Assembly (NCBI GenBank): GCA_963825415.1
Contig: CAWGTD010000003.1
Location: forward strand, 186,001 to 250,000
DNA from: BP-464 sp963825415
GTDB taxonomy: Bacteria; Actinomycetota; Thermoleophilia; Solirubrobacterales; Solirubrobacteraceae
DNA length: 64,000 nt
Direction of reading: 5' to 3'
Of this stretch, positions 30,874 to 39,464 are shown in pieces. The position numbers and the translations under genes were made by a program. Under the pieces are notes generated by a model. It worked only from the letters and a program-made list of their open reading frames with translations, was not told the DNA's origin and did not search any database. Each line of letters starts with the position of its first letter. Position 1 is the first letter of the stretch.

Positions 30874-31696
30874 GCGTTCGCGCCAGGACAGAGATCACGG
30901 TGGGGATGTGCATCCGCTCGGTGATGCGCAGCGTTGCGTAACCATCGGCCTGTCTGACGGCGTCCTTGTGACGGTCGAGTTCGAAGGCGCGCGCGCCGCG
31001 ATGGCTTGCGCCGTCGAGTTCGACGATCACCCGTTCACCCCGGAACAGCGCATCGGCCTGCCATTCCTCGCCGCCGCCGTGCGTCAACCAGACGTTCATC
31101 TCCGGTTCGGGGAGATTGGCACTCCGCACAGCCGCCAGGAAGCGGCGCTCCTGCTGCGTCCGCGTCAGCTTTGGCCTGTGGCCGACGATCGCCGCGGCCT
31201 CGTCGTCGGTGATGAGCCCGCGCATGGCTGCACGCGCCGCCGCTGCTTCCAGGGCATCGAGGGAGAGGATCCGTTTGAGGTCGTGGAGGGTGCGCAGCGG
31301 CGTGGTCACGCGGATGCCGCGGTGGGTGGTGAGGTCGGTCGCGGGAAGTTCGCGTGGCCGGTGTGCGCGGACGCTCGCCGGCCCGCGCCGCCCGCGCGGC
31401 ACGATCACCTCGACCAGGCCGTAGGGCACCCGGTGGAAGTCCCACAGCGCTGCCGCGCTTCGATACGCAAGCGCGGCGCCGTCGCCGCAGGCCAGCACCG
31501 CCGCGAGCCACTGCCCCTCGATCCGCAGCTGCGCGTGCCCGACCGCGTAGACGCCGTGGTGCAGGCGCAGCAGGCGCTTGGCGGCCACCAGCCGCCCGAT
31601 CCCGGCCACCGAGAACCCGATCGCGAGCAGCTGCCGCCTGCATACGACCCCGTATTGGCGAGCGGCGAGGCCGGCCAACCGCTCGCTGGGCGACAT
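30839..31696 (-). CDS. AbiEi-type antitoxin/DUF559 domain protein
   Basis: A 285-residue protein with an N-terminal winged-helix AbiEi-like domain (LAARQYGVVCRRQLLAIGFS, GVYAVGH) and a C-terminal DUF559 endonuclease-like fold (FRGERVIVELDGASHRG, RQADGYATLRITE), related to very-short-patch-repair nucleases. Such proteins occur in many copies in Solirubrobacterales-type genomes, usually without an obvious toxin partner, as here. The ATG lies inside a long inverted repeat (31688-31726), which could be a self-regulatory operator. Confidence 0.85.
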   Translation of the reverse strand: MSPSERLAGLAARQYGVVCRRQLLAIGFSVAGIGRLVAAKRLLRLHHGVYAVGHAQLRIEGQWLAAVLACGDGAALAYRSAAALWDFHRVPYGLVEVIVPRGRRGPASVRAHRPRELPATDLTTHRGIRVTTPLRTLHDLKRILSLDALEAAAARAAMRGLITDDEAAAIVGHRPKLTRTQQERRFLAAVRSANLPEPEMNVWLTHGGGEEWQADALFRGERVIVELDGASHRGARAFELDRHKDAVRQADGYATLRITERMHIPTVISVLARTLRLRAAARAAR

Positions 31697-31726
31697 CGCT
31701 TCCGTATAGCGGACGGAATGTCGCCC
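31688..31726. promoter_or_regulatory. 14-bp inverted repeat over the start codon of the AbiEi/DUF559 gene
   Basis: The right arm ACGGAATGTCGCCC (31713-31726) is the complement of GGGCGACAT+TCCGT, found on the left with a 4-nt insertion (31688-31705). The inner TTCCGT/ACGGAA stem is perfect with a 7-nt spacer. It covers the ATG of the minus-strand gene. AbiE-type antitoxins are known to bind inverted repeats in their own promoters, so autoregulation is a reasonable guess. Confidence 0.5.
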
Positions 31727-31772
31727 ACAGGATCAGGGTGGCCGAGCTCGCTGCGCGCCCTACGCAGCGTTT

Positions 31773-32591
31773 GTGACGACTGTGCGTAGCGTGTGTGACG
31801 TGACGCTCGCGTTTCGAGAGGCCGGCGACGATGGCGCGCCGGTCGCGCTGCTGGTCCACGGCTACCCCAACAGCTCCTATCTCTTCCGCGACGTGCTGCC
31901 GGAGGTCGCGGAGGCGGGGTGGCGGGCGGTGGCGCCGGACCTGCCGGGCTACGGCGACTCGCCGCTGGGCGGGCGCACCGGCACGTGGGAGGAGCACGTC
32001 GAGGCGCTGGACGAGTTCGTCGCCACGCAGGACCTGGCGCCGGTGGCGCTGGTCGTCCACGACTGGGGCGGGCTGATCGGACTGCGGTGGGCGCTCGAGC
32101 GCGGCGCGGAGGTGCGCGCGCTCGTCCTGATGAACACCGGCTTCTTCCCCGACGGCAAGTGGCACGGCCTGGCGCGGGCGATGCGCACGCCGGGCGAGCT
32201 CGACGCCGTCTTCGAGCAGATGGACCGCGCCGCGTTCGACGAGGTGATGCGCACGATCGAGCCCGAGGCGACCGAGGAGAAGCTCGCCGAGTACTGGAAG
32301 GGGTTCGCCACACCCGAGCAGCGCCAGGCGCAGCTGGAGCTCTACCGCTCGGGCGACTTCGAGAAGCTCGCGCCGCACGAGGGCGGCCTCGCGCGCCTGA
32401 ACGTGCCGACCCTGGTCCTCTGGGGCGCCGACGACGCCTACGCCCCGGTCGCCGGCGCGTACCGGTTCGCCAAGGAGATCCCGCACGCCGAGCTGGTCGT
32501 CCTCGAGGGGGCCGGGCACTTCCTGATGGAGGACGAACCCGAGCGCGTCGCAGACGAAATCGCGAAGTTCCTCGCCGCCGTGGGACGATGA
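31773..32591 (+). CDS. Alpha/beta hydrolase, haloalkane dehalogenase-like
   Basis: A 272-residue alpha/beta hydrolase. The oxyanion segment is HGYPNSSYLFRD. The nucleophile elbow is VVHDWGGLIG with Asp instead of Ser, as in haloalkane dehalogenases and epoxide hydrolases. The acid and histidine are in WGADDAYAPV and GAGHFLMEDEP. Substrate cannot be fixed from sequence. The GTG start lies inside a 7-bp inverted repeat (CTACGCA 31760-31766 / TGCGTAG 31783-31789). The next gene begins 4 nt after its stop. Confidence 0.87.
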   Translation: MTTVRSVCDVTLAFREAGDDGAPVALLVHGYPNSSYLFRDVLPEVAEAGWRAVAPDLPGYGDSPLGGRTGTWEEHVEALDEFVATQDLAPVALVVHDWGGLIGLRWALERGAEVRALVLMNTGFFPDGKWHGLARAMRTPGELDAVFEQMDRAAFDEVMRTIEPEATEEKLAEYWKGFATPEQRQAQLELYRSGDFEKLAPHEGGLARLNVPTLVLWGADDAYAPVAGAYRFAKEIPHAELVVLEGAGHFLMEDEPERVADEIAKFLAAVGR

Positions 32592-32595
32592 AGGC

Positions 32596-33765
32596 GTGTT
32601 CGGCGGCGGATCCTCCATCCAGCTCGCACGGATCTTCGGGATCCGCATCGGGGCGAACCCGAGCTGGTTCTTCATCCTCTTCGCCTTCATCTACTTCCTG
32701 ACCGGCTACTTCGGCGACGTGGTCGAGGGCTCGGACGGCAAGGCGTTCGGCCTGGCGGTGGGCGCCGCGCTGCTGTTCTTCGTCAGCCTGACGATGCACG
32801 AGCTCGGCCACGCGCTCGTCGCCCGGCGCAACGGGATCGGCATCGCGGGCATCGACCTCTTCTTCTTCGGCGGCGTGGCGAAGATCACGCGCGAGGCGGA
32901 TTCCCCGGGCGCGGAGTTCCGCATCGCCGCCGCCGGGCCGGCGGTCACCGCGGCGATCATCGTGGTCTGCGTCGGCGTCGCCGCCCTGCTGTCGCACGCG
33001 GGCCAGGTGTTCGACACCGCCCGCTTCGTCAACGACGCCACCACGCCCGGTCTGGCCCTGCTGGGCTGGCTGGCCTCGATCAACGTGATCCTGCTGTTGT
33101 TCAACCTCGTGCCGGCCTTCCCGCTGGACGGCGGGCGGATCGCCCGGGCGATCGCCTGGAAGATCAGCGGCGACCGCAACCGCGGCACGCGCTTCGCCGG
33201 CAGGGCCGGCCAGGGATTCGCCTACCTGCTGATCGGCTTCGGGGTCTACCTGCTGCTCACCAGCGACTCGCTGAACGGGATCTACACGATCGTCCTGGGC
33301 TTCTTCCTCAACCAGGCGGCCCGCGGCGCGGTGCTGTCCTCGGCGTTCAGCGAGCGCCTGGGCGCGATCACCGTCGCCGACGTCATGGACTCAGAGCCGG
33401 TGACGATCCCCGCGCAGACGACGGCCCTGCAGGCCGAGGACGAGTTCTTCCTGCGCTACCGCTGGCCGTGGTTCGCCGTGGTCGACGCCTCCGGCCGCTA
33501 CCGGGGCGTGCTGCGCCGCGAGCAGCTCGAGAAGGCGATCGCCTCCGGCCAGCCCGCCGTCGAGGTGGGCGAGCTGCTCGACGAAGAGCCCGAGCGCTTC
33601 CGGATCGGGCGCGACCAGCCGCTGGAGGCCCTCTTCGGGCGCGACGGGCTGCGCGAGCTCGGAGCCCTGATGGCGGTCGACGCCGAGGGCGTGTTGTGCG
33701 GCGTGGTGACCGTGGAGCAGGTCACGCGCGCGCTCGGCGCGGTGGCCCCCGGCCGCACTGCCTGA
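32596..33765 (+). CDS. Site-2 metalloprotease (M50) with C-terminal CBS pair
   Basis: A 389-residue intramembrane zinc protease of the Rip/SpoIVFB group. Six or so transmembrane segments carry MHELGHAL (HExxH) and NLVPAFPLDGGR (third ligand Asp). After about residue 255 come two CBS motifs (ITVADVMDSEPVTIPAQTT and a second at the end), which sense adenine nucleotides in related proteins. It probably cleaves a membrane-bound anti-sigma factor or transcription factor; the target is not visible here. GTG start 4 nt after the hydrolase stop. Confidence 0.9.
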   Translation: MFGGGSSIQLARIFGIRIGANPSWFFILFAFIYFLTGYFGDVVEGSDGKAFGLAVGAALLFFVSLTMHELGHALVARRNGIGIAGIDLFFFGGVAKITREADSPGAEFRIAAAGPAVTAAIIVVCVGVAALLSHAGQVFDTARFVNDATTPGLALLGWLASINVILLLFNLVPAFPLDGGRIARAIAWKISGDRNRGTRFAGRAGQGFAYLLIGFGVYLLLTSDSLNGIYTIVLGFFLNQAARGAVLSSAFSERLGAITVADVMDSEPVTIPAQTTALQAEDEFFLRYRWPWFAVVDASGRYRGVLRREQLEKAIASGQPAVEVGELLDEEPERFRIGRDQPLEALFGRDGLRELGALMAVDAEGVLCGVVTVEQVTRALGAVAPGRTA

Positions 33766-33767
33766 CT

Positions 33768-33773
33768 TATAGA
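33768..33773 (+). promoter_or_regulatory. Candidate -10 of the sdh operon
   Basis: TATAGA within an AT-rich patch 11 nt before the sdhA ATG, with no Shine-Dalgarno between. It would give a near-leaderless transcript. No recognisable -35. Confidence 0.4.
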
Positions 33774-33784
33774 GTCCCGGCCGC

Positions 33785-35479
33785 ATGCCCGCCCACGACG
33801 TCCTGATCATCGGCGCCGGCCTCGCCGGCCAGCGCGCCGCCCTCGCGGCGGCTCGGGACGGGGCGACGGTGGCGATCCTCTCGAAGGTCCACCCGGTGCG
33901 CTCGCACTCGGTGGCCGCCGCCGGCGGCATCAACGCCGCGATCAACCCGGCCGACGACTGGCGCTCGCACGCCTACGACACGGTCAAGGGCTCGGACTTC
34001 CTGGGCGACCAGGACGCGATCGAGATCATGTGCTCGGAGGCGCCCGAGGAGGTCCTGCACCTCGAGCACATCGGGGTCACCTTCCACCGCAACGACACCG
34101 GCCACCTCGACCTGCGGGCGTTCGGCGGCGCCTCGATGAAGCGCACCGCCTACGTGGCCGACATCACCGGCCAGGCGATCCTCCACGTCCTCTACGAGCA
34201 GCTGCTCAAGCACCACGAGGTCGTCGACTCCTACGAGGAGTGGTTCGTCACCTCGCTCGTCCGTGGCGAGGACGGGGCGTGCATCGGCGCGATCGCCCGC
34301 GACGTGCGCACCGGCACGATGGAGGCCTTCCGGGCCAAGAACGTGATCCTCGCCTCGGGCGGCGCCGGCCAGTGCTACAAGCCGACGACCAACGGCCTGA
34401 TCTGCACCGGCGACGGGATCGCCCAGGCCTACCGCATCGGCGCGCCGCTGATGGACATGGAGATGGTCCAGTACCACCCGACGACGCTGGCCGAGAACGG
34501 CTTCCTCATCACCGAGGGCGCTCGCGGCGAGGGCGCCCACCTCCTCAACTCCGAGGGCCGGCGCTTCATGGAGGACTACGCGCCCAACAAGATGGAGCTC
34601 GCCTCGCGCGACGTCGTCTCGCGCGCCGAGCAGACCGAGATCAACGACGGGCGCGGTGTCGGGCCGGACGGCCAGGGCATCTACCTCGACATCACGGTCG
34701 TGCCGAAGAAGCGCGTGCTCGAGGCGCTGCGCGAGATCGTCAACATCGGCAAGGACTTCGCCGGCGTCGACATCACCGCCGAGCCGATCATGATCCGGCC
34801 CGGCCAGCACTACGTGATGGGCGGCGTCAAGACCGACATCAACGGCCGCGTGCCGGGCGTCGACGGGCTCTACGCGGCCGGCGAGGTCGCCTGCGTGTCC
34901 GTCCACGGCGGCAACCGCCTCGGGGCCAACTCGCTGCTCGACACCCTGATCTTCGGCCGCCGCGCCGGCGAGGACGCGGCCAGGCGCGCGACCGGAACCT
35001 CGATCCCCGACATCCCCGACAGCCGCATCAACGACGACGTGGCGATGATCGACGAGATCGTCGGGCGCGACCGGGGCGGGCGGCGGATCTCGGAGATCAA
35101 GGAGGAGCTGGGCACCGAGATGAACCGCCACATGGCCGTCTTCCGCGAGGCCGCCGGGCTCGATCAGGCGCTGGCGACCGTCAAGCGCCTGAAGGAGGAG
35201 GCGGCCAGCGCCTACATCGACGACCGCGGCACCGTCTTCAACCAGGACGTCCTGGGCGCGATCGAGCTCGGCTACATGCTCGACTGCGCCGAGTGCATGG
35301 TCACCGCCGCGATCGAGCGCAAGGAGTCCCGCGGCGCCCAGTTCCGCACCGATTTCCCCGAGCGCAACGACGAGCAGTGGCTCAAGCACATCGACCTGAG
35401 CCTGAACGGGGATGGTCCCGAGGTGACCTACTCCGAGGTGACCATCACGCAATGGCAGCCCGAGGAGCGCAAGTACTGA
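33785..35479 (+). CDS. sdhA: Succinate dehydrogenase/fumarate reductase flavoprotein
   Basis: A 564-residue flavoprotein subunit of complex II, oxidising succinate to fumarate. FAD motif is LIIGAGLAGQRAAL. The covalent-FAD histidine segment is HPVRSHSVAAAGGINAA. Active-site segments HPTTL and TEGARGEGAHLL carry the substrate His and catalytic Arg; HGGNRLGANSLLD completes the site. The stop shares one base with the sdhB ATG (TGATG). First gene of a three-gene operon sdhA-sdhB-CCG protein. Confidence 0.96.
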   Translation: MPAHDVLIIGAGLAGQRAALAAARDGATVAILSKVHPVRSHSVAAAGGINAAINPADDWRSHAYDTVKGSDFLGDQDAIEIMCSEAPEEVLHLEHIGVTFHRNDTGHLDLRAFGGASMKRTAYVADITGQAILHVLYEQLLKHHEVVDSYEEWFVTSLVRGEDGACIGAIARDVRTGTMEAFRAKNVILASGGAGQCYKPTTNGLICTGDGIAQAYRIGAPLMDMEMVQYHPTTLAENGFLITEGARGEGAHLLNSEGRRFMEDYAPNKMELASRDVVSRAEQTEINDGRGVGPDGQGIYLDITVVPKKRVLEALREIVNIGKDFAGVDITAEPIMIRPGQHYVMGGVKTDINGRVPGVDGLYAAGEVACVSVHGGNRLGANSLLDTLIFGRRAGEDAARRATGTSIPDIPDSRINDDVAMIDEIVGRDRGGRRISEIKEELGTEMNRHMAVFREAAGLDQALATVKRLKEEAASAYIDDRGTVFNQDVLGAIELGYMLDCAECMVTAAIERKESRGAQFRTDFPERNDEQWLKHIDLSLNGDGPEVTYSEVTITQWQPEERKY

Positions 35480-36582
35480 TGGCCGCCACCCAGTCCTACA
35501 CCCTGCGCCTGCGCCGCTACGACCCGGAGTCGGGCGAGGCGCCCTACTGGGACGAGCACACGGTCGAGCTCGAACCGCACCGCTCGGTGCTCGAGGGCAT
35601 CCTCCAGGTCAAGGCGCAGTCCGACGGCTCGATCGGCATCCGCTGCTCGTGTCGCGCGGCGATCTGCGGCTCCTGCGGCGTGCGCATCAACGGCCAGCCC
35701 GGCCTCGCGTGCCACACCCACCTCGAAGACGCCGAGCGGTCGGCGCGCGACGGCGCGATCGAGGTCGAGCCGATGGGCAACATGCCCGTGATCAAGGACC
35801 TGATCGTCGACATGGACGCCGTCCACTGGTCGAAGATCCAGCGGGTCACGCCGTGGCTCATCAACAAGGAGCCGATCCCCGAGCGCGAGTACGTCGTCGA
35901 CCGCGAGTCGATGGTCGACGTGACGCAGTCGATGGCCTGCATCCAGTGCGGCGCGTGCGTGTCGGACTGCCTCTCGATGGAGATCGACCCGCTCTTCATC
36001 GGCCCGGCGGCGCTGGCCAAGGCCTACCGCTTCGTCGGCGACCCGCGCGACGCCCAGCAGTACGAGCGCCTCAAGGACCTCGCCGAGGACCCGCACGGCA
36101 TCTACGACTGCACGCACTGCTTCAAGTGCATCGACGCGTGCCCGAAGGGCGTCGCGCCGATGAGCCAGATCATGCGCCTGCGGCGGCGGGCGGGCAGCGA
36201 CCACGGGATCGTCGATCGCAACAACGGCCATCGGCACGAGCAGGCCTTCGGGACGCTCGTGCGCGACAACGGCCTGCTGCACGAGGCCGAGCTGCTGCCG
36301 CGCTCCTACGGCGGGGACTCGTGGTTCGGCAAGTTCGCCCCGTCCGCGGGGCTCGAGCTGCTCGACTCGCTGCCGGTCATCACCAAGGCGCTCATCCGCC
36401 GCAAGGTGACCCCCGGCGCGGCGCTGAAGCCCCACCGCGTACCGAAGGACGACCTCAAGTCGATCCAGCGGATCTTCGACGAGATCGAGGAGCGCGAGCA
36501 GCGCCTGGAGTTCAACCTCTACATCAGCGGCTACGACGAGGACGAGACCGGCACCGCGACCGAGGAGGCCCCCACCTCATGA
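35479..36582 (+). CDS. sdhB: Succinate dehydrogenase iron-sulfur subunit, extended C-terminus
   Basis: Iron-sulfur subunit carrying electrons from FAD to quinone. The [2Fe-2S] cysteines are in CSCRAAICGSC plus GLAC. The two further clusters use CIQCGACVSDC and CTHCFKCIDACPKG. At 367 residues it is over 100 longer than typical SdhB; the extra tail (after about residue 245) is charged and ends YDEDETGTATEEAPTS. It overlaps the CCG-domain gene by ATGA. Confidence 0.94.
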   Translation: MAATQSYTLRLRRYDPESGEAPYWDEHTVELEPHRSVLEGILQVKAQSDGSIGIRCSCRAAICGSCGVRINGQPGLACHTHLEDAERSARDGAIEVEPMGNMPVIKDLIVDMDAVHWSKIQRVTPWLINKEPIPEREYVVDRESMVDVTQSMACIQCGACVSDCLSMEIDPLFIGPAALAKAYRFVGDPRDAQQYERLKDLAEDPHGIYDCTHCFKCIDACPKGVAPMSQIMRLRRRAGSDHGIVDRNNGHRHEQAFGTLVRDNGLLHEAELLPRSYGGDSWFGKFAPSAGLELLDSLPVITKALIRRKVTPGAALKPHRVPKDDLKSIQRIFDEIEEREQRLEFNLYISGYDEDETGTATEEAPTS

Positions 36583-37487
36583 AGGTCGCCTACTGGCCGG
36601 GCTGCGTCAGCCGCGGCTTCACCCCCGAGCTGCACGGCTCGATGGCGAAGGTCGCGCCGCTGCTCGACATCGAGCTCGTCGAGCTCGACCGCGCGAGCTG
36701 CTGCGGCGCGGGCGTGATCGCCGAGCACAACCAGGAGCTGGCCGACACGCTCAACGCGCGCACGTTCGCGCTGGCCCAGAAGGTCGACGGCGCCGAGCTG
36801 ATGATGAACATCTGCTCGACCTGCCAGGGCGCGCAGTCCGAGTGCCAGGAGCGCCTCGACGCGAGCGCCGATTACCGCGCGCACGTGAACACGACGCTCG
36901 CCGACGAGGGCCTGAGCTACGAGAAGGGCCTCACCAACAAGAACTTCCTCTGGCTGCTGGTCGAGGAGATCGGCCTCGACGAGCTGCGCTCGCGGGTGCG
37001 CCGGCCGCTCACCGACCTCCGCGTCGGCCCGTTCTACGGCTGCTACATCGTCCGCCCGCTCGACCGCCTGGGGATCAGCCACGAGCTGCCGCGCGACACC
37101 TACCTGGCGCAGGTCATCGAAACGCTCGGCGGCACGGTGATCGAGTACGCCGGCAGCCACAAGTGCTGCGGCTTCCCGATCATCACGATGAACAAGGAGG
37201 CCTCGCTCAAGCAGGCGGGCCGCCACCTCGGCGACGCGGTCGACGCCGAGGCCGACTGCCTCGTCACGCCGTGCCCGCTGTGCCACCTGAACCTCGACCT
37301 CCAGCAGCCGCTGGCCGAGCGCGTCGTCGGCCGCAAGCTCGCGATGCCGGTCCTGCACCTGCCGCAGCTGGTCGGGCTCGCGCTCGGCCTCGAGCCCGGC
37401 GAGCTCGGGATGGGCCGCCACGTGGTCAAGCCCACCGCCGTGATCGACTGGACGACCTCGGTGGTCGCCGGCGTGGCCGGCGGCTAG
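36579..37487 (+). CDS. CCG-domain (HdrB-like) subunit of succinate dehydrogenase
   Basis: A 302-residue protein with two cysteine-rich CCG domains, as in heterodisulfide reductase HdrB and the SdhE/SdhC subunit of type E succinate dehydrogenases. Motifs are YWPGCVSRG..SCCGAG with ICSTCQGAQSEC, and FYGCYIVRP..HKCCGFP with TPCPLCHLNL. It would hold an iron-sulfur cluster and anchor the complex or reduce quinone. No transmembrane helix is evident and no cytochrome b-type anchor gene follows; the next gene is on the other strand. This operon therefore looks like type E complex II. Confidence 0.88.
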   Translation: MKVAYWPGCVSRGFTPELHGSMAKVAPLLDIELVELDRASCCGAGVIAEHNQELADTLNARTFALAQKVDGAELMMNICSTCQGAQSECQERLDASADYRAHVNTTLADEGLSYEKGLTNKNFLWLLVEEIGLDELRSRVRRPLTDLRVGPFYGCYIVRPLDRLGISHELPRDTYLAQVIETLGGTVIEYAGSHKCCGFPIITMNKEASLKQAGRHLGDAVDAEADCLVTPCPLCHLNLDLQQPLAERVVGRKLAMPVLHLPQLVGLALGLEPGELGMGRHVVKPTAVIDWTTSVVAGVAGG

Positions 37488-37511
37488 GCCGCCGGCCAGC
37501 CTCCAGCGCTC

Positions 37512-38580
37512 CTACGGCTTCGCTTCGAGGATCAGGTTGAACGGCGTCTCGGTTGCGCGCCGGACCTCCGAGAACCCGCCCTGCTTGATGACGTCGGCGA
37601 GCTTGGCCTCACCGGCCTGGGCGCCCAGCGCCAGCCCGACCTCCTGAGACAAGCGAGGCGGGCGTGCAGATCACCGTCGACGCTCCATAGAAGACGCGAC
37701 CGACCGGGTTGAGGTTCTCCTCGACACGATCGTTCGCGAACGGCTCGACGATCATCCACGTGCCGTCGTCGGCGAGCGTCTCGCGGATGTGGGCCGAAGC
37801 CCCGACCGGGTCGCCCATGTCGTGCAGGCAGTCGAACACGCACACGAGGTCATAGCCCGAGCCCGGGAAGTCCTTCGCCGACGCGACCTCGAACGTCGTG
37901 CGATCGGCGACCCCGGCCTCCTGCGCCGCCTCGCGCGACCGCTGGATCGACGCTTCGTGGTAGTCGAAGCCGAAGAACTCCGAGTTGGGGAACGCCTGCG
38001 CCATGATCACCGTCGACGCCCCGTGCCCGCAGCCGACGTCTGCGACCTTGGCGCCGCGCTCGAGCTTCTCCTTGACACCTTCGAGCGCCGGGATCCACTC
38101 GGCCACCAGGTTCCCCTTGTAGCCCGGGCGGAAGAACCGTTCGGTGCCGCGGAAGAGGCGGTGGTCATGCTCGTGCCAGCCCATCCCCTCGCCGCTGCGG
38201 AAGGCCTCGAGGATCTTCTCCTCGTCGGCGTACAGCGAGGCGATCGAGTCGTAGACGCCCAGGATGTAGAACGGGCTCTCCTCGTCGGCGAGTGCGAGCG
38301 CGTGCTCGTCGGGCAGCGTGTACGTGTTGCTTTCGGCGTCGTATGTGACGTAGCCGCCGGCCGCCTGGTTGCCCAACCACTCACGCACGCTGCGCTCGGC
38401 CACACCCGCACGTTCGGCGACCTCCTCGGACGTCAGCGCGCCGCCGCCCGCCATCGCCTTGTACAGCCCCAGCTTCTCGCCGATCACGAACAACGGCGCG
38501 CTGATGACCGCGCCCATGTCCGTCACCGCCTGCCCCATGAAGGCCTCGAGCTTGGCCTCGTCGATACCTGTCGCGCTCAT
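37512..38580 (-). CDS. SAM-dependent methyltransferase with winged-helix N-terminus, frameshifted
   Basis: About 356 residues. The N-terminal dimerisation/winged-helix part (LTSEEVAERAGVAERSVREWL) is like that of plant-type O-methyltransferases. The class I methyltransferase core has VADVGCGHGASTVIMAQAF (SAM loop), FGFDYHEASI and CVFDCLHDMGDP. A one-base indel near 37655 displaces the end: CTPASL joins QEVGLALGAQAGEAKLADV and finishes FNLILEAKP. Substrate unknown. A consensus sigma-70-type promoter lies 40 bp upstream and AGGGGGG precedes the ATG. Confidence 0.87.
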
Positions 38581-38619
38581 GGCGAACCCCCCCTGTCGTT
38601 GATCCCTGCCTACGCGCCA

Positions 38620-38648
38620 ACTAGAACCTGCCGGGCGCTCTCTGTCAA
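38620..38648 (-). promoter_or_regulatory. Consensus housekeeping promoter for the methyltransferase
   Basis: On the minus strand TTGACA, a 17-nt spacer, then TCTAGT, ending 39 bp before the ATG at 38580. This is the best-matching -35/-10 pair noticed in the window. Confidence 0.75.
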
Positions 38649-38858
38649 GCCCGCCCCGGAAACGAGAAAAGGGCCCGAAGGCCCCTTCCCGTGTTCGCCT
38701 GCTTTCCCCTTGGTACCCCTACCGTCCCGGGAAATCTGCTGACGATCATCGCGGTCCTGGTGGGCGATGAACATCCCCTGCGGCGGGTGATCTTCGGGGT
38801 AGGCGGAGGGTGAGAGACGGGTGATGCGGGGCTAACCCTCCACCCGCTGCGTGCCGAT

Positions 38859-39464
38859 ATGACGGGTATGTCCCCCGCGCGCACCATCCGCGTCGTCCTG
38901 GGCCGGTTCGAGGACCTGATCGCCCATGGCCTGCGAGCCCTGCTGGCCGAGGACGAGGTCATCGACGTGATCGCCACGGACGTCGCGCCCGCCGCACTCG
39001 ACGCGGTCCTCGCAGACCACGCACCGGACGTGGTGGTGCTGAACTTCGGCTCGCTGCCATCGACGATCGAGGTCCAGCGCCTGCACCACGCCCATCCCAA
39101 CACGCGAATCGTCGTGCTCGCCAACCGGCCGACGCTCGCCGAGTGCAACCAGATGCTTGCCTTCGGCGCCACCGCGTGCCTGTCGAAGGAGACCCAGGCC
39201 CGCGATGTCCTCACCGCACTGCATCTGGCCTCGCGCGGTCTCCAGGTCCTCCCCCAGACCGCGCCGGAGCTGCCGCCGCTGGGTCCGGAGCTGCTCACGC
39301 CACGAGAGGCCGACGTGCTCGAGCACCTGCGCGGCGGGCTGTCGAACGCAGAGATCGCGCTGGCCCTGCACATCTCCGTCGAGACGGTGCGCACGCACCG
39401 CCGCAACATCTACCGCAAGCTCGCCGTCCGCACCCGGCGCGAGCTGACCGGCCTGACCGGCTAG
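38859..39464 (+). CDS. LuxR-type response regulator with degenerate receiver
   Basis: A 201-residue protein, NarL/FixJ layout. The receiver-like domain (residues 8-125) lacks the acidic pair (RFED near the N-terminus in place of DDH). The phosphoacceptor Asp is replaced by Asn (DVVVLNFGSLPS), although the Lys of CLSKE is kept. The C-terminal LuxR helix-turn-helix is intact (LTPREADVLEHLRGGLSNAEIA..ISVETVRTHRRNIYRKL). It should bind DNA without classical phosphorylation, perhaps sensing a ligand. No kinase is adjacent. It converges on asd with a shared CTAG. Confidence 0.85.
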   Translation: MTGMSPARTIRVVLGRFEDLIAHGLRALLAEDEVIDVIATDVAPAALDAVLADHAPDVVVLNFGSLPSTIEVQRLHHAHPNTRIVVLANRPTLAECNQMLAFGATACLSKETQARDVLTALHLASRGLQVLPQTAPELPPLGPELLTPREADVLEHLRGGLSNAEIALALHISVETVRTHRRNIYRKLAVRTRRELTGLTG

